Program-made: the position numbers and the translations under genes
Shown here: one piece after another, positions 35,878 through 45,301 of the stretch
How the letters are laid out: the number at the start of each line of letters is the position of its first letter
How positions within the stretch are numbered: position 1 is the first letter of the stretch
Assembly: GCA_019695335.1 (NCBI GenBank)
Contig: JAIBAF010000009.1
Location: 17,332 to 81,331, forward strand
Reading direction: 5' to 3'
Source: a bacterium
Lineage (GTDB): Bacteria; CLD3; SB21
DNA length: 64,000 bases
Notes under the pieces: model-generated
What the model was told of the DNA's origin: nothing
Database searches by the model: none
The model's input: only the letters and a program-made list of their open reading frames with translations

Positions 35878-36759
35878 ATGTCGACAGAAATTAGCGCCTC
35901 CGCCGTCATGCAATTGCGTGAAAAAACCGGCGCAGGGATGATGGATTGTAAAAAAGCGCTTGCGGAAGCCGGCGGCGACACGGAAAAAGCAATTGAGATA
36001 CTGCGTCAAAAAGGTTTGAAAAAAAGCGCTGAAAAAGCCGACCGCGTCGCTAAAGAAGGTATTGTATTGGCTAGCGTCAACGATGCAAAAAATGCGGGTG
36101 TCATGATCGAGATGAATTGTGAAACCGATTTCGTGGCTCGTAATGCTGATTTTGTTGCGTTCGCGAATAAAGTTCTGGATGAAGTTCGCAAAGCTAAACC
36201 GGCGAATGTCGACGCATTTTTAAATGCGTCCGCTTCGTTTAGTAACGGTAAATCCGTTGGCGATTCCATTGCAGAACTGACCGGTAAAATCGGCGAAAAA
36301 ATTGCCTTCAAAAGATTTACGACCGTGGATGCAGCCAGCGGTGTCATTGCCGATTACATTCACCCCGGTAATAAGCTCGGTGTGTTAGTTCAATTGGAAA
36401 TTGAACATTACGATGCGTCGGTTCAAGCCGATGCCTACTCTCTTGCTCGCGATATTGCGATGCAAACGGCAGCGATGAGCCCGATGTATGTGAACCGTAC
36501 GGAAGTTCCGCAAGAACTGCTTGAAAAAGAAATGGCCATTTTGCGCGAACAAGGCAAAAATGAAGGCAAACCGGAAAAAGTTCTGGAAAATATCATCAAA
36601 GGCCGTCTTGAAAAATATTTGCAGGAAATTTGCCTTGTGGAACAGATTTTTGTAAAAGATTCTTCCAAGACGATCAAAGAATTAGTCAACGATTTTGGGA
36701 AGAAAATCGGTAAAAAAGTCGCCGTTCAGAAATTTGAACGTTTTCGACTTGGCGATTGA
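35878..36759 (+). CDS. tsf: Elongation factor Ts
   Basis: A 293-aa nucleotide-exchange factor for EF-Tu. The UBA-like N-terminus LREKTGAGMMDCKKALAEAGGD and the TDFVARN motif (ETDFVARNADF) are diagnostic; two EF-Ts core subdomains follow. It ends before a strong terminator, which separates rpsB-tsf from pyrH-frr. Confidence 0.98.
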   Translation: MSTEISASAVMQLREKTGAGMMDCKKALAEAGGDTEKAIEILRQKGLKKSAEKADRVAKEGIVLASVNDAKNAGVMIEMNCETDFVARNADFVAFANKVLDEVRKAKPANVDAFLNASASFSNGKSVGDSIAELTGKIGEKIAFKRFTTVDAASGVIADYIHPGNKLGVLVQLEIEHYDASVQADAYSLARDIAMQTAAMSPMYVNRTEVPQELLEKEMAILREQGKNEGKPEKVLENIIKGRLEKYLQEICLVEQIFVKDSSKTIKELVNDFGKKIGKKVAVQKFERFRLGD

Positions 36760-36769
36760 TTTTAATCAA

Positions 36770-36800
36770 AACCACGAATAAATTTATTCGTGGTTTTTTT
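36770..36800 (+). terminator. Intrinsic terminator after tsf
   Basis: A 26-bp perfect palindrome (arms AACCACGAATAAA) is followed by a T run; the pyrH ATG comes 27 bp after it. Confidence 0.88.
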
Positions 36801-36826
36801 ATGCCCTTTTAAACCTGCGAGGAATC

Positions 36827-37540
36827 ATGCCCATACCCGTTTTCAAACGTATTCTGCTGAAGCTCAGCGGCGAAGCGCTGATGGGCGAGCAGGGATACGG
36901 CATCGACCGCACCATTCTGACGCAAATTGCCGAAGAAATCAAAGACGTAAAATCGCTGGGAGTTGAAGTGGCCGTCGTAATCGGCGGCGGCAATATTTTT
37001 CGCGGCTTGGCCGCGAGCGCGCAAGGGATGGACCGGGTATCGGCCGATCACATGGGTATGTTAGCTACTGTGATTAATTCACTCGCGCTGCAAGATGCGC
37101 TCGAAAAGCAAGGTCTCTTTACGCGCGTTTTAAGCGCTATCAAAATGGAACAAGTTGCCGAGCCCTTTATTCGCCGGCGCGCAATCCGCCACCTTGAAAA
37201 AGGCCGTATTGTGATTTTTGCCGCCGGTACGGGCAATCCTTATTTTACAACCGATACGGCGGCGTCATTGCGTGCCATCGAAGTGGAAGCGGATGTGATC
37301 CTCAAAGGTACCCGGGTCGATGGCGTCTATGATTCCGATCCTGAAAAAAATGCTGATGCATTTAAGTTCGACCGTATTTCTTATCTCGATGTCGTAAAAA
37401 AAGGGCTCAATGTCATGGATATTACGGCGGTAACTTTATGTATGGAAAATAAATTGCCGATTATTGTGTTTAATCTCAAAACTCCCGGTAATCTGAAAAA
37501 GCTTATTTTGGGAGAAAATGTTGGAACAAGGGTTCATTGA
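36827..37540 (+). CDS. pyrH: Uridylate kinase
   Basis: A 237-aa amino-acid-kinase-fold UMP kinase that makes UDP. Motifs are [39 protein letters not shown] and [19 protein letters not shown], ending in GTRVH. It precedes frr as in most bacteria. Expression needs read-through of the tsf terminator or an own promoter in the short gap. Confidence 0.98.
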   Translation: MPIPVFKRILLKLSGEALMGEQGYGIDRTILTQIAEEIKDVKSLGVEVAVVIGGGNIFRGLAASAQGMDRVSADHMGMLATVINSLALQDALEKQGLFTRVLSAIKMEQVAEPFIRRRAIRHLEKGRIVIFAAGTGNPYFTTDTAASLRAIEVEADVILKGTRVDGVYDSDPEKNADAFKFDRISYLDVVKKGLNVMDITAVTLCMENKLPIIVFNLKTPGNLKKLILGENVGTRVH

Positions 37541-37601
37541 TTTTTTTATTGCAAAATTGTATCTTGAATCAGGAATTTGAACGCGTGTAAAGGAATGGTA
37601 T

Positions 37602-38165
37602 ATGTTTGACCTGAATAAGCAATATCACGACACAGAAGAAAAAATGAAGAAAAGCATCGAATCGGTGCGTCATGAATTATCGCATCTTCGTAGCGGCCGC
37701 GCCACAACGACGTTGCTTGACGGCGTCAAAGTTGATTATTACGGCACACCAACACCGCTCAATCAAGTAGCCAATGTCGGCGCTCCGGAAGCGCGCCTTT
37801 TGACCATTCAACCGTGGGACAAAAGTATGGTTCCGGCTATCGAAAAAGCGATCCTCACATCCGACCTCGGACTGAATCCGACGAATGACGGTACTATGAT
37901 TCGCATTCCGATCCCGCCGCTTAATGAAGAGCGCCGTAAAGAATTGGTCAAGCTCGGAAAGAAATATGCCGAAGACGGACGGATTGCTGTACGCAATATT
38001 CGCCGTGATGCGAACGAGCATATCAAAAAAGCCGAAAAAAATCATGAAGTATCGGAAGACGATTCTAAGCACGCTCAGGACAAAATTCAGAAAATGACGG
38101 ATTCATACGTTAAAAAAATTGACGAAATGTTGGTGATTAAAGAAAAGGAAATAATGGAAGTTTGA
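37602..38165 (+). CDS. frr: Ribosome recycling factor
   Basis: A 187-aa RRF that with EF-G splits post-termination ribosomes. It shows the three-helix-bundle family sequence: [45 protein letters not shown] and [19 protein letters not shown] [19 protein letters not shown]. It is followed by a terminator that closes the translation block. Confidence 0.98.
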   Translation: MFDLNKQYHDTEEKMKKSIESVRHELSHLRSGRATTTLLDGVKVDYYGTPTPLNQVANVGAPEARLLTIQPWDKSMVPAIEKAILTSDLGLNPTNDGTMIRIPIPPLNEERRKELVKLGKKYAEDGRIAVRNIRRDANEHIKKAEKNHEVSEDDSKHAQDKIQKMTDSYVKKIDEMLVIKEKEIMEV

Positions 38166-38189
38166 GTAGGTTCTAAATTTTTGAATTGT

Positions 38190-38223
38190 AAAAAGGCTGC
38201 CTTATCCCAAAGCAGCCTTTTTT
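38190..38223 (+). terminator. Intrinsic terminator after frr
   Basis: Arms AAAAAGGCTGC (38190-38200) and GCAGCCTTTTTT (from 38212), with an 11-nt loop and T run, 24 bp after the frr stop. Confidence 0.88.
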
Positions 38224-38322
38224 ATTATAATCCTGCAGCCACTTATCTTGACTTTAAGAGCGAATATGCCTAAGTTTTTGCCAGCGCGACCAATGTAATC
38301 CACACCTTTTGACCAACTGCGA

Positions 38323-40077
38323 ATGGCCAACGACCGAACATCTTCCTTGACTCACAAGAAGATATCCACGTATGCAGTAGCCGTGGCCATGATCGTACTC
38401 GCGCTTCTCATTCCGTTTAGCATACCCTCCTGGAAAATGATACTGATCAGTGAAATTCTCATTGCCATTGCACTTTTTGCACTGATGCTGACTGATTTTC
38501 AAAAAGCTCCGGTCATCGATTCGGCGAAATACGAAGAAGAAAACAACAAACCTATATCAATCGAAAAGCATCCGGTTATTTCACCGGTCAACGATACTGA
38601 AGGATTTGCGCAAAAATCCGATCAAAAAACCCGCCTTATTGACGATACACAGGCGTCGATGATTTTTAATCAGACCGCCGATTCAATTATCGAATTGCTG
38701 CATCAAACGGTCGGTGGGTATTCTTCGTTCATGTACATTTATGATTATCCTGAAAAGTCGCTGGTTCTGCAAAGTTTTCGAAGCAATAGCGCCTCATTTT
38801 CGACCCGCACTCGATTTGTAATGGATGGAACACGCGGTACTCAATTTTTTCAGAATGTGATTGAAAAAAAAGAAATCAATCTTTTTGAATTTTCTGAAAT
38901 TCGGCCGTCGACGCTATTCTATTACGAGCCGCAAGAAAAACTCAGTTCATTGCTGTTGGTGCCTGTAATCCGGCGCGGTACCGTATTGGGTGTGCTGGGA
39001 GTGGATAGCAAAACCTCGCAAGCCGGCGTCGAAAAAAAGACAGCGTTATTGAAAAAATATGCCGAATTAATTGCCGAATCGATTCAAGCCATTGATGCAT
39101 TGTACATTAAAAATCATTTAAGGCGAACTTCGAAAGCGTTGCATCATTTTAGTGAAACGTTGAGCCTTGAATTGAGCGAAGAAGCGATTTTGCAACAATT
39201 GACAGCCTGTATTGAAGAACACATCGATTTTGAACGATTATCATTGTGGGTCAATACTGGACAGGATGATAAGTATTTATTGTTTACATCGCGGAGTGTG
39301 AGCAGTTTGAGCGAAGGAACTTTGCGTAAATTAAAAGATCACATAGAAGGCCAGGCGACTATCAAAAAAGAAAGCGTGTACGTGCCGCAGTGTGACGCCA
39401 GTATAACTAATCCGATGCCGGATGATATATTTTCTTTATTTGTCTGTCCGATCTCAAATTTTGGGAATTGTTTCGGGCTCGTATCGCTTGAAAAAAATGA
39501 ACCGAACGCCTATAACCGTTTTGAACGTGAATTTGTAGAAACTTTATGTAATGCCACGGCGCCTGCACTTTCGCGTTTGCGGCTCAATGCCCATATTTCA
39601 TCGCGATCCGAAGCTGACGATCAAACGCGATTTGACGAAAAAATTGACGATGAGATTCACCGCGCCAAACGGTATGCGACGACGTTTGCTTTGTTGCTCG
39701 TTCAATGCGATACGCATTCCGTCAAAGATACCCATGGTCATGACGGTGAATATTTTGTACTTGATAAAGTATCTGAAATTTTGAAAAATTCCATTCGTCA
39801 GATCGATTTCGCCGGGCGATTGAGTCACGATCAGTTTGGCGTCATTCTCATTGAAAACAACCGGAAAGCTGCGCAGGAATGCGCACAGCGTATTTTGAAA
39901 AATATCGATGCCGCAAAACTCCGGTGGAATGGATATGACATGATCGTGCCGATCAAAGTCGGCATTGCAACATTTGGTGAAGACGGCCACGATCCGGCAT
40001 CGTTGATCCGGGCAGCTGAAAAAGCAAGCGATCACGACGATGCACCACGACCCGCAAAACAGATAACATTATTCTAA
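38323..40077 (+). CDS. Membrane-anchored tandem-GAF protein with a degenerate GGDEF domain
   Basis: A 584-aa protein with two N-terminal transmembrane helices (about residues 14-33 and 38-56), two GAF-like sensor domains (about 105-255 and 275-420) and a C-terminal GGDEF fold (about 435-580). The active-site GGDEF loop is replaced by SHDQF at residues 501-505, so both glycines and the catalytic acidic residue are lost while the surrounding fold (AGRL-FGVILIE) remains. Diguanylate cyclase activity is therefore unlikely; a sensory or GTP-binding role is possible. The BMC-type vertex genes start 13 bp downstream, suggesting an operon. Confidence 0.85.
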   Translation: MANDRTSSLTHKKISTYAVAVAMIVLALLIPFSIPSWKMILISEILIAIALFALMLTDFQKAPVIDSAKYEEENNKPISIEKHPVISPVNDTEGFAQKSDQKTRLIDDTQASMIFNQTADSIIELLHQTVGGYSSFMYIYDYPEKSLVLQSFRSNSASFSTRTRFVMDGTRGTQFFQNVIEKKEINLFEFSEIRPSTLFYYEPQEKLSSLLLVPVIRRGTVLGVLGVDSKTSQAGVEKKTALLKKYAELIAESIQAIDALYIKNHLRRTSKALHHFSETLSLELSEEAILQQLTACIEEHIDFERLSLWVNTGQDDKYLLFTSRSVSSLSEGTLRKLKDHIEGQATIKKESVYVPQCDASITNPMPDDIFSLFVCPISNFGNCFGLVSLEKNEPNAYNRFEREFVETLCNATAPALSRLRLNAHISSRSEADDQTRFDEKIDDEIHRAKRYATTFALLLVQCDTHSVKDTHGHDGEYFVLDKVSEILKNSIRQIDFAGRLSHDQFGVILIENNRKAAQECAQRILKNIDAAKLRWNGYDMIVPIKVGIATFGEDGHDPASLIRAAEKASDHDDAPRPAKQITLF

Positions 40078-40090
40078 CCGGAGAACGCAT

Positions 40091-40360
40091 TTGGTACTGG
40101 GCAAAGTCATTGGCAATGTTTGGGCGACGCGTAAAGATCAAAAGCTCACAGGCGTAAAACTTCTGATCGTTCGAACCGTAGATTTGGATTATAAAGAAAA
40201 AGAAGGTTTTGTAGTTGCGGCTGATTCGGTCGGTGCAGGTGTTGGCGAAATTGTGTTATACTGTACAGGCAGTTCAGCGCGGCAAACCGAAGCAACGGAA
40301 AATCGGCCGGTTGACGCCGTCATCATGGCCATTGTTGATAAATTGGATAAAGACGCATGA
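40091..40360 (+). CDS. EutN/CcmL-family microcompartment vertex protein, copy 1
   Basis: An 89-aa BMC-P (pentameric vertex) protein. The family sequence starts [20 protein letters not shown], then [30 protein letters not shown] core and [12 protein letters not shown] at the end. The start is TTG at 40091, with GGAG upstream. BMC-P proteins cap the corners of icosahedral protein shells, but no hexameric BMC-H or trimeric BMC-T gene and no encapsulated-enzyme gene lies in the window. The next gene is a second BMC-P, overlapping by ATGA. Confidence 0.92.
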   Translation: MVLGKVIGNVWATRKDQKLTGVKLLIVRTVDLDYKEKEGFVVAADSVGAGVGEIVLYCTGSSARQTEATENRPVDAVIMAIVDKLDKDA

Positions 40361-40620
40361 ACATGGCGCGAGTCATAGGTTCTGTCTGGGCGACCCGTAA
40401 ACATCCCAGTTTAGAAGGTTATCGATTGAAAATTATTCAACCGGTCAACTCGAACCTCGATAATATTGGCGCGCCGATCGTAGCAACGGATTCTATCGGT
40501 GCTGGACAACCTCATGAATTGGTTTATTACGTAACTTCCGGCGAAGCGCCCATTCCTTTGGATATTAAAGCGCCTACGGACGCTACGATCATTGGAATAG
40601 TTGATCGCATCGACCGGTGA
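40357..40620 (+). CDS. EutN/CcmL-family microcompartment vertex protein, copy 2
   Basis: An 87-aa BMC-P protein beginning [20 protein letters not shown], with [20 protein letters not shown] and the closing [10 protein letters not shown]. It is clearly paralogous to copy 1 (shared VIGxVWATRK, DSxGAG and IVDxxD) but diverged. The start overlaps the copy 1 stop by 4 bp, so equal translation is likely. The sigma factor gene starts 54 bp after it. Confidence 0.92.
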   Translation: MNMARVIGSVWATRKHPSLEGYRLKIIQPVNSNLDNIGAPIVATDSIGAGQPHELVYYVTSGEAPIPLDIKAPTDATIIGIVDRIDR

Positions 40621-40674
40621 ATGTTTTAGAATAATTTTTCACGATTGCCCTAACCGTAAAAGCAAAGAATACTT

Positions 40675-41520
40675 ATGAGCCATTACGTAGACCGTAATAA
40701 CGATCTGATCGATAAGTATCTGCAGGAAATCGGCGACGTGCCTTTGCTGACGCCGGAAGAAGAAATTGAATTAGCCAAAGAGGTCAAACGCGGCGATGAA
40801 ATTGCCTTGGAAAAATTGACCAAAGCCAATCTGCGTTTTGTGGTCAGTGTTGCCAAACAATATCAGAATCAGGGGTTATCGCTTAACGATTTGATCAACG
40901 AAGGTAATATTGGGCTCATTAAAGCCGCTAAACGTTTTGACGTGACGCGCGGTTTTAAATTTATATCCTATGCTGTATGGTGGATTCGTCAGTCGATTTT
41001 ACAGGCTTTGGCCGAACAATCCCGAGTCGTACGGCTTCCACTCAATAAAATCGGTACGCTCAGCAAAATCGGAAAAATTTTCAGCGATCTAGAACAAGAA
41101 TTCGAACGCGAACCAAGCTCGGAGGAGATTGCGGACCAACTTGATATTTCCGCTTATGAAGTTTCCAGTACCCTTCAGATGTCGGGACGGCATATTTCCG
41201 TCGATGAACCGTTGCATGATTCTGAAAACAATACGCTTATTGATATTATTGAAAACGATCAGCAAGAACCGCCCGATCAGGAATTGCTTACCGAATCGTT
41301 ACGAATTGAAATCAATCGTGCTTTGCAAACCCTGACAGCGCGGGAAGCTGAAGTGGTGCGCCTTTATTTTGGACTGGAAACGGATCATCCGCTTACGCTG
41401 GAAGAAATTGGCGAACGTTTTAATCTTACACGCGAACGGGTCCGTCAGATCAAGGAAAAAGCTATTCGGCGATTGCGGCACACGTCTCGCAGCAGCGTTT
41501 TACGTCATTATTTAGGCTGA
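40675..41520 (+). CDS. rpoD: Sigma-70 family factor, short RpoD/SigA type
   Basis: A 281-aa primary-type sigma factor. Region 1.2 is [21 protein letters not shown], region 2 includes [20 protein letters not shown] and [15 protein letters not shown] (-10 recognition), region 3 is [12 protein letters not shown], and region 4 ends [20 protein letters not shown] (-35 recognition). Region 1.1 is absent, as in Bacteroidetes and Chlorobi primary sigmas of about 285 aa. It could be the housekeeping factor or a group 2 paralog; I favour the former. Confidence 0.93.
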   Translation: MSHYVDRNNDLIDKYLQEIGDVPLLTPEEEIELAKEVKRGDEIALEKLTKANLRFVVSVAKQYQNQGLSLNDLINEGNIGLIKAAKRFDVTRGFKFISYAVWWIRQSILQALAEQSRVVRLPLNKIGTLSKIGKIFSDLEQEFEREPSSEEIADQLDISAYEVSSTLQMSGRHISVDEPLHDSENNTLIDIIENDQQEPPDQELLTESLRIEINRALQTLTAREAEVVRLYFGLETDHPLTLEEIGERFNLTRERVRQIKEKAIRRLRHTSRSSVLRHYLG

Positions 41521-41538
41521 TTTTTAGTCGAAAATTTA

Positions 41539-41567
41539 TTGACCCCCACACTTTTTTTAACTACCTT
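41539..41567 (+). promoter_or_regulatory. Possible etfBA promoter
   Basis: TTGACC (41539-41544), 17 bp, TACCTT (41562-41567), 54 bp before the etfB start. The -10 is weak. Confidence 0.4.
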
Positions 41568-41620
41568 CCCCACCGTCAAAATAAAGCAAGCCAGAATTTA
41601 TTCAAATTTCTTGGAGGCTT

Positions 41621-42370
41621 ATGAATATCATCGTATGCATGAAACAAGTACCGGACAGCGAAACCCGCGTTAAGGTTGGATCTGACGGAAAAACAATTGA
41701 TTTGAATGCGGTAAATTTTGTCATTAACCCTCATGATGAATTTGCCATTGAAGAAGCGTTACGTCTGAAAGAAAAATTCGGCGGAGAAGTGACGATTCTT
41801 ACTCTTGGAACCGATCGCGCCGAAAACGATATGCGCAAAGCTTTAGCCATGGGCGCTGATAAAGCTGTATTATTAAAAACCGACGATAATTTCAAAGGTG
41901 ATGTTGCCGCCGCTTTGGCGGAACAAATTAAAACGATGCCGTATGATTTGGTGTTTTTTGGAAAACAAGCGATCGACGATGACAGCGGCCAGATGCCGCA
42001 ATTAGTAGCTGAATTACTCGATGTGCCGTGTGCGACCGTTGTAGTCAAACTGGACGTCGATGCCAATTCCAAAGCGTGTTCTGCCGAGCGCGAAATTGAA
42101 GGCGGAAAAGAGTTGGTCGAATTTAGCTTTCCGGCGGTTATCGGGACACAAAAAGGATTGAATGAACCGCGATTACCTAATTTGAAAGGTATCATGGCGG
42201 CCAAGAAAAAACCGCTTGAGAAAAAAGATGCGGTTGTGTCACCGGCGCTTTCAGAGATTGTCGGCATCGAATTGCCGCCGCCGCGTCCAGCAGGTAAAAT
42301 CGTCGGTAAAGGCGCAGAAGCCGTTCCTGAATTGGTTCGACTGCTGCATGAAGAAGCCAAAGTCATTTAA
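41621..42370 (+). CDS. etfB: Electron transfer flavoprotein beta subunit
   Basis: A 249-aa EtfB, the AMP-binding subunit of the heterodimer that accepts electrons from acyl-CoA dehydrogenases. It opens MNIIVCMKQVPDSETRVKV and has NPHDEFAIEEALRLKE, FGKQAIDDDSGQMP and RLPNLKGIMAAKKKPL. The gene has GGAGG upstream and is followed by etfA 24 bp away. No acyl-CoA dehydrogenase or ETF-quinone oxidoreductase gene is adjacent. Confidence 0.97.
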   Translation: MNIIVCMKQVPDSETRVKVGSDGKTIDLNAVNFVINPHDEFAIEEALRLKEKFGGEVTILTLGTDRAENDMRKALAMGADKAVLLKTDDNFKGDVAAALAEQIKTMPYDLVFFGKQAIDDDSGQMPQLVAELLDVPCATVVVKLDVDANSKACSAEREIEGGKELVEFSFPAVIGTQKGLNEPRLPNLKGIMAAKKKPLEKKDAVVSPALSEIVGIELPPPRPAGKIVGKGAEAVPELVRLLHEEAKVI

Positions 42371-42394
42371 CAAAAATTTTTATGCGGAGATACT

Positions 42395-43363
42395 ATGTCA
42401 ATCATTGCATTTGCAGAACAAAGGAACGGCGCTTTTAAAAAAGCGGCTTATGAAATAGCCAGTGAGGCCAAAAATCTTGCCGGCCAAATGGGCCTCAACG
42501 CCGTAGGCTTGGTCGTAGGCGCTAATGTTGCCGGTATGGCAGCCGAACTCGGAAAATATGGCCTCAGTAAAGTGTATGTCGTTGAAGATGCGGCCTTGGA
42601 AAATTATTCTACAGAAGGTTATACGCAAGCTGTCGAAGAAATAGCAAAAAAAGAAAACGCCAAAATTGTTCTGATGGCGGCCACGGCGATGGGACGCGAT
42701 CTTTCGCCCCGCGTTGCTGGACGGTTAAAAGCGGGACTTGCTAGCGATGTGACGCATCTGGACGTCAGCGGCGGAAAGTTAACCATCAGCCGTCCGATTT
42801 TTGCCGGAAAAGCTATTCAAAAATTAGTGATTACTTCCAACATACAGGTGATTTCACTTCGTCCTAATATTTTCAGACCACGTGAAAATGCCGTTCAAGC
42901 GACTGTTGAGAAAATCGGTATCACATTAAAGCCTATTCGTGCTAAAATCAAAAATATGGTTGTTGAAACCGGTAAAAAAATCGAACTGACCGAAGCCGAC
43001 GTCATTGTGTCGGGCGGTCGTGGACTCAAAGGTCCTGAAAACTGGAATCTTGTTACGGATTTGGCCGGCGCTTTTGGAGCGGCTGCCGGGGCATCACGAG
43101 CCGTCGTCGATGCCGGATGGCGTCCGCACGATGAACAGGTCGGACAAACGGGCAAAACGGTCAGCCCGCAATTGTATGTGGCGTGCGGCATTTCAGGCGC
43201 CATCCAGCATCTTGCAGGTATGTCGAGTTCTAAATACATTGTAGCGATCAATAGCGATGCCGAAGCCCCGATTTTCAAAATTGCCGATTATGGAATCGTT
43301 GGCGACGTATTTGAAGTTTTGCCGGCGCTTACCAAAGAAGTCGATAAGCTGAAGGGGAGATAA
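42395..43363 (+). CDS. etfA: Electron transfer flavoprotein alpha subunit
   Basis: A 322-aa EtfA. The C-terminal FAD domain is clear: VSGGRGLKGPENW, GASRAVVDAGWRPHDEQVGQ, KTVSPQLYVACGISGAIQHL and AIVNSD-like VAINSDAEAPIF, ending near the GDVFEVLPAL motif. The N-terminal half has the Rossmann-like domain with DLSPRVAGRLKAGLASDVT. Its TAA stop lies in the loop of the following terminator. Confidence 0.97.
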   Translation: MSIIAFAEQRNGAFKKAAYEIASEAKNLAGQMGLNAVGLVVGANVAGMAAELGKYGLSKVYVVEDAALENYSTEGYTQAVEEIAKKENAKIVLMAATAMGRDLSPRVAGRLKAGLASDVTHLDVSGGKLTISRPIFAGKAIQKLVITSNIQVISLRPNIFRPRENAVQATVEKIGITLKPIRAKIKNMVVETGKKIELTEADVIVSGGRGLKGPENWNLVTDLAGAFGAAAGASRAVVDAGWRPHDEQVGQTGKTVSPQLYVACGISGAIQHLAGMSSSKYIVAINSDAEAPIFKIADYGIVGDVFEVLPALTKEVDKLKGR

Positions 43364-43382
43364 TCTCCCCTTCTTTTGTTTT
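43352..43382 (+). terminator. Intrinsic terminator overlapping the etfA stop codon
   Basis: AAGGGGAGA (43352-43360), loop TAA (the etfA stop), TCTCCCCTT (43364-43372), then a T-rich tail. The last three sense codons form one arm. Confidence 0.85.
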
Positions 43383-43394
43383 TTGAAATAGTGC

Positions 43395-43423
43395 TTGACT
43401 ATGTCGGGCTGTTCGGTTATTTT
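43395..43423 (+). promoter_or_regulatory. Possible rho promoter
   Basis: TTGACT (43395-43400), 17 bp, TATTTT (43418-43423), followed by a leader of about 175 nt before the rho ATG. Long leaders are common for rho, which often autoregulates; no clear hairpin stands out here. Confidence 0.45.
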
Positions 43424-43598
43424 AACCACACGTTAACTGCTTCTGCCGCACAGTAGGTTCACGTCCTTATAATTTAATCCTGTAATAAAATAAGATTCTT
43501 CAAGGGGCTGACTCATTCCCCATTTCAATATTTGCTATCGATCACTTCTTTATAAATTTTCAACGCATTATAAGTTCAACTAACCCCATTAAAGTCCT

Positions 43599-44879
43599 AT
43601 GAATGACAGAAGAGAAGATACGGCCACGTTTAATCTGGCCAATCTGAAAGATATGAAAATTTCCGAACTGAACGACATTGCCAAAAATCTTGGTATAGCG
43701 GGCGTCAGCGGAATGAAAAAACAGGATCTGATCTTTACGATCCTGGAGGAACAAACCAAAAAAGACGGATTTATTTTCAGCGAAGGCGTGCTCGAAATCT
43801 TGCCGGATGGCTACGGATTTTTACGCTCATCGCACTATAACTATTTGCCGAGCCCGGACGATATTTATATTTCGCCGTCACAGATTAAAAAATTCGGTTT
43901 ACGCACGGGCGATGTCGTCAGCGGTCAAATTCGACCGCCCAAAGAAAGCGAACGGTTTTTTGCGTTATTGAAAGTCGAAGCGGTCAATTTTGAAAATCCG
44001 GAAGAAGCCAAAAACAAGATTCTGTTCGACAACTTAACTCCGATTTATCCCAAAGAGCGTTTGGGTCTTGAAACTAAAGATGCGAATAATTTTTCGATGC
44101 GCATCATGAATCTTATGAACCCAATCGGCAAAGGTCAGCGCGGTTTGATCGTGGCCCCGCCTCGTACCGGCAAAACAATCCTATTAAAAAATATTGCTAA
44201 TTCCATTACTGAAAATCATCCAGAAGTCAAGATGATCGTTTTGCTGATTGACGAGCGTCCGGAAGAAGTAACGGACATGGAACGATCGGTTAAAGCGGAA
44301 GTTCTAAGCTCCACGTTTGACGAACCGCCCGAGAGGCACGTTCAGGTAGCGGATATCGTACTCGAAAAGGCTAAACGCATGGTTGAATGTGGCCACGACG
44401 TCGTGATCTTATTGGACTCGATTACCCGTCTTGCTCGCGCGCACAATACCGTAGTTCCGCACTCCGGTAAAATTCTCTCCGGTGGCGTGGATTCCAATGC
44501 GTTGCATCGTCCCAAACGTTTCTTCGGCGCCGCCCGTAAAGTGGAAGAGGGCGGAAGTTTGACGATCATTGCGACGGCTTTGATCGAGACCGGCAGCCGT
44601 ATGGATGACGTGATCTTTGAAGAATTTAAAGGCACGGGTAACATGGAAATTATTCTCGATCGCCGTCTTGCCGATCGCCGCATTTATCCGGCTGTCGATA
44701 TCAATCGTTCCGGAACACGAAAAGAAGAATTGCTGCTGTCGCAGATGGAACTCAGCCGCGTGTGGATTTTACGTAAACTGCTCAGCGATAAGACGCCCGT
44801 CGAAGCGATGGAATTTCTACTCGACAAGATGCGTGGAACCCGTTCCAATAAACATTTTCTCGAGTCGATGAACGGCTAA
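43599..44879 (+). CDS. rho: Transcription termination factor Rho
   Basis: A 426-aa Rho. The N-terminal Rho_N helical domain ([20 protein letters not shown]) is followed by the cold-shock-like RNA-binding domain ([15 protein letters not shown]) and the RecA-type ATPase: Walker [14 protein letters not shown], Walker [18 protein letters not shown], and the Q-loop/R-loop region with [19 protein letters not shown]. Length and order match the family. It ends before a strong terminator. Confidence 0.98.
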   Translation: MNDRREDTATFNLANLKDMKISELNDIAKNLGIAGVSGMKKQDLIFTILEEQTKKDGFIFSEGVLEILPDGYGFLRSSHYNYLPSPDDIYISPSQIKKFGLRTGDVVSGQIRPPKESERFFALLKVEAVNFENPEEAKNKILFDNLTPIYPKERLGLETKDANNFSMRIMNLMNPIGKGQRGLIVAPPRTGKTILLKNIANSITENHPEVKMIVLLIDERPEEVTDMERSVKAEVLSSTFDEPPERHVQVADIVLEKAKRMVECGHDVVILLDSITRLARAHNTVVPHSGKILSGGVDSNALHRPKRFFGAARKVEEGGSLTIIATALIETGSRMDDVIFEEFKGTGNMEIILDRRLADRRIYPAVDINRSGTRKEELLLSQMELSRVWILRKLLSDKTPVEAMEFLLDKMRGTRSNKHFLESMNG

Positions 44880-44906
44880 AACAGAAAACTCAGTCGAAAA
44901 AAATAA

Positions 44907-44936
44907 AACCCTTGCTCATCAGCGAGGGTTTTTTTG
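44907..44936 (+). terminator. Intrinsic terminator after rho
   Basis: A 10-bp stem (44907-44916 with 44921-44930, one G-U pair) with a CATC loop and a T run, 27 bp after the rho stop. Confidence 0.87.
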
Positions 44937-44939
44937 TTT

Positions 44940-45301
44940 CAATTTTTTTACTTGCTTTCAGCTGCAAAATTTGATAGCGTATTAAGTAGTGGTAGAGGGA
45001 ATCTCTAACGGAGTTTGCTTTTAATATCATTCAAATCGCTGGAGTTCAAGACCCAAAATTTCAGATTGATCGGAGGTGAGGTGTATACGATCTGACAGTT
45101 TTGGTTTTTTTATTTGTAATTAACCAAGGGCAAATAAAAAGGGAAGGTCAATATTACCGTGATCAGTTCCTTGGCAGGTTTTGATTTTAAAGTAATATCG
45201 GCTTCCCATGACAAAGGTATGATCTTAGCTATCGATTGTCAAGCATTTGCTCCGAAACTACTCATACGCTCGGCGGAGTTCGATTGCACAAGGAGTACAT
45301 T
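44940..45301. other. Non-coding stretch between rho and a lipoprotein gene
   Basis: No convincing gene is seen in about 360 bp. A possible promoter for the lipoprotein gene is TTGGCA (45171-45176), 16 bp, TAATAT (45193-45198). Near the end lies CTCGGCGGAGTTC (45269-45281), repeated in inverted orientation at 46629-46641 past the next gene. Confidence 0.5.

Noticed and set aside
40675..41520. Sigma factor as a specific regulator of the microcompartment genes
   Set aside because: The sequence has all primary-sigma regions and looks like the housekeeping factor of FCB bacteria; adjacency alone is not enough.
41731..42366. 211-aa minus-strand open frame inside etfB
   Set aside because: It lies entirely opposite conserved etfB and has low-complexity serine/alanine content typical of antisense frames.
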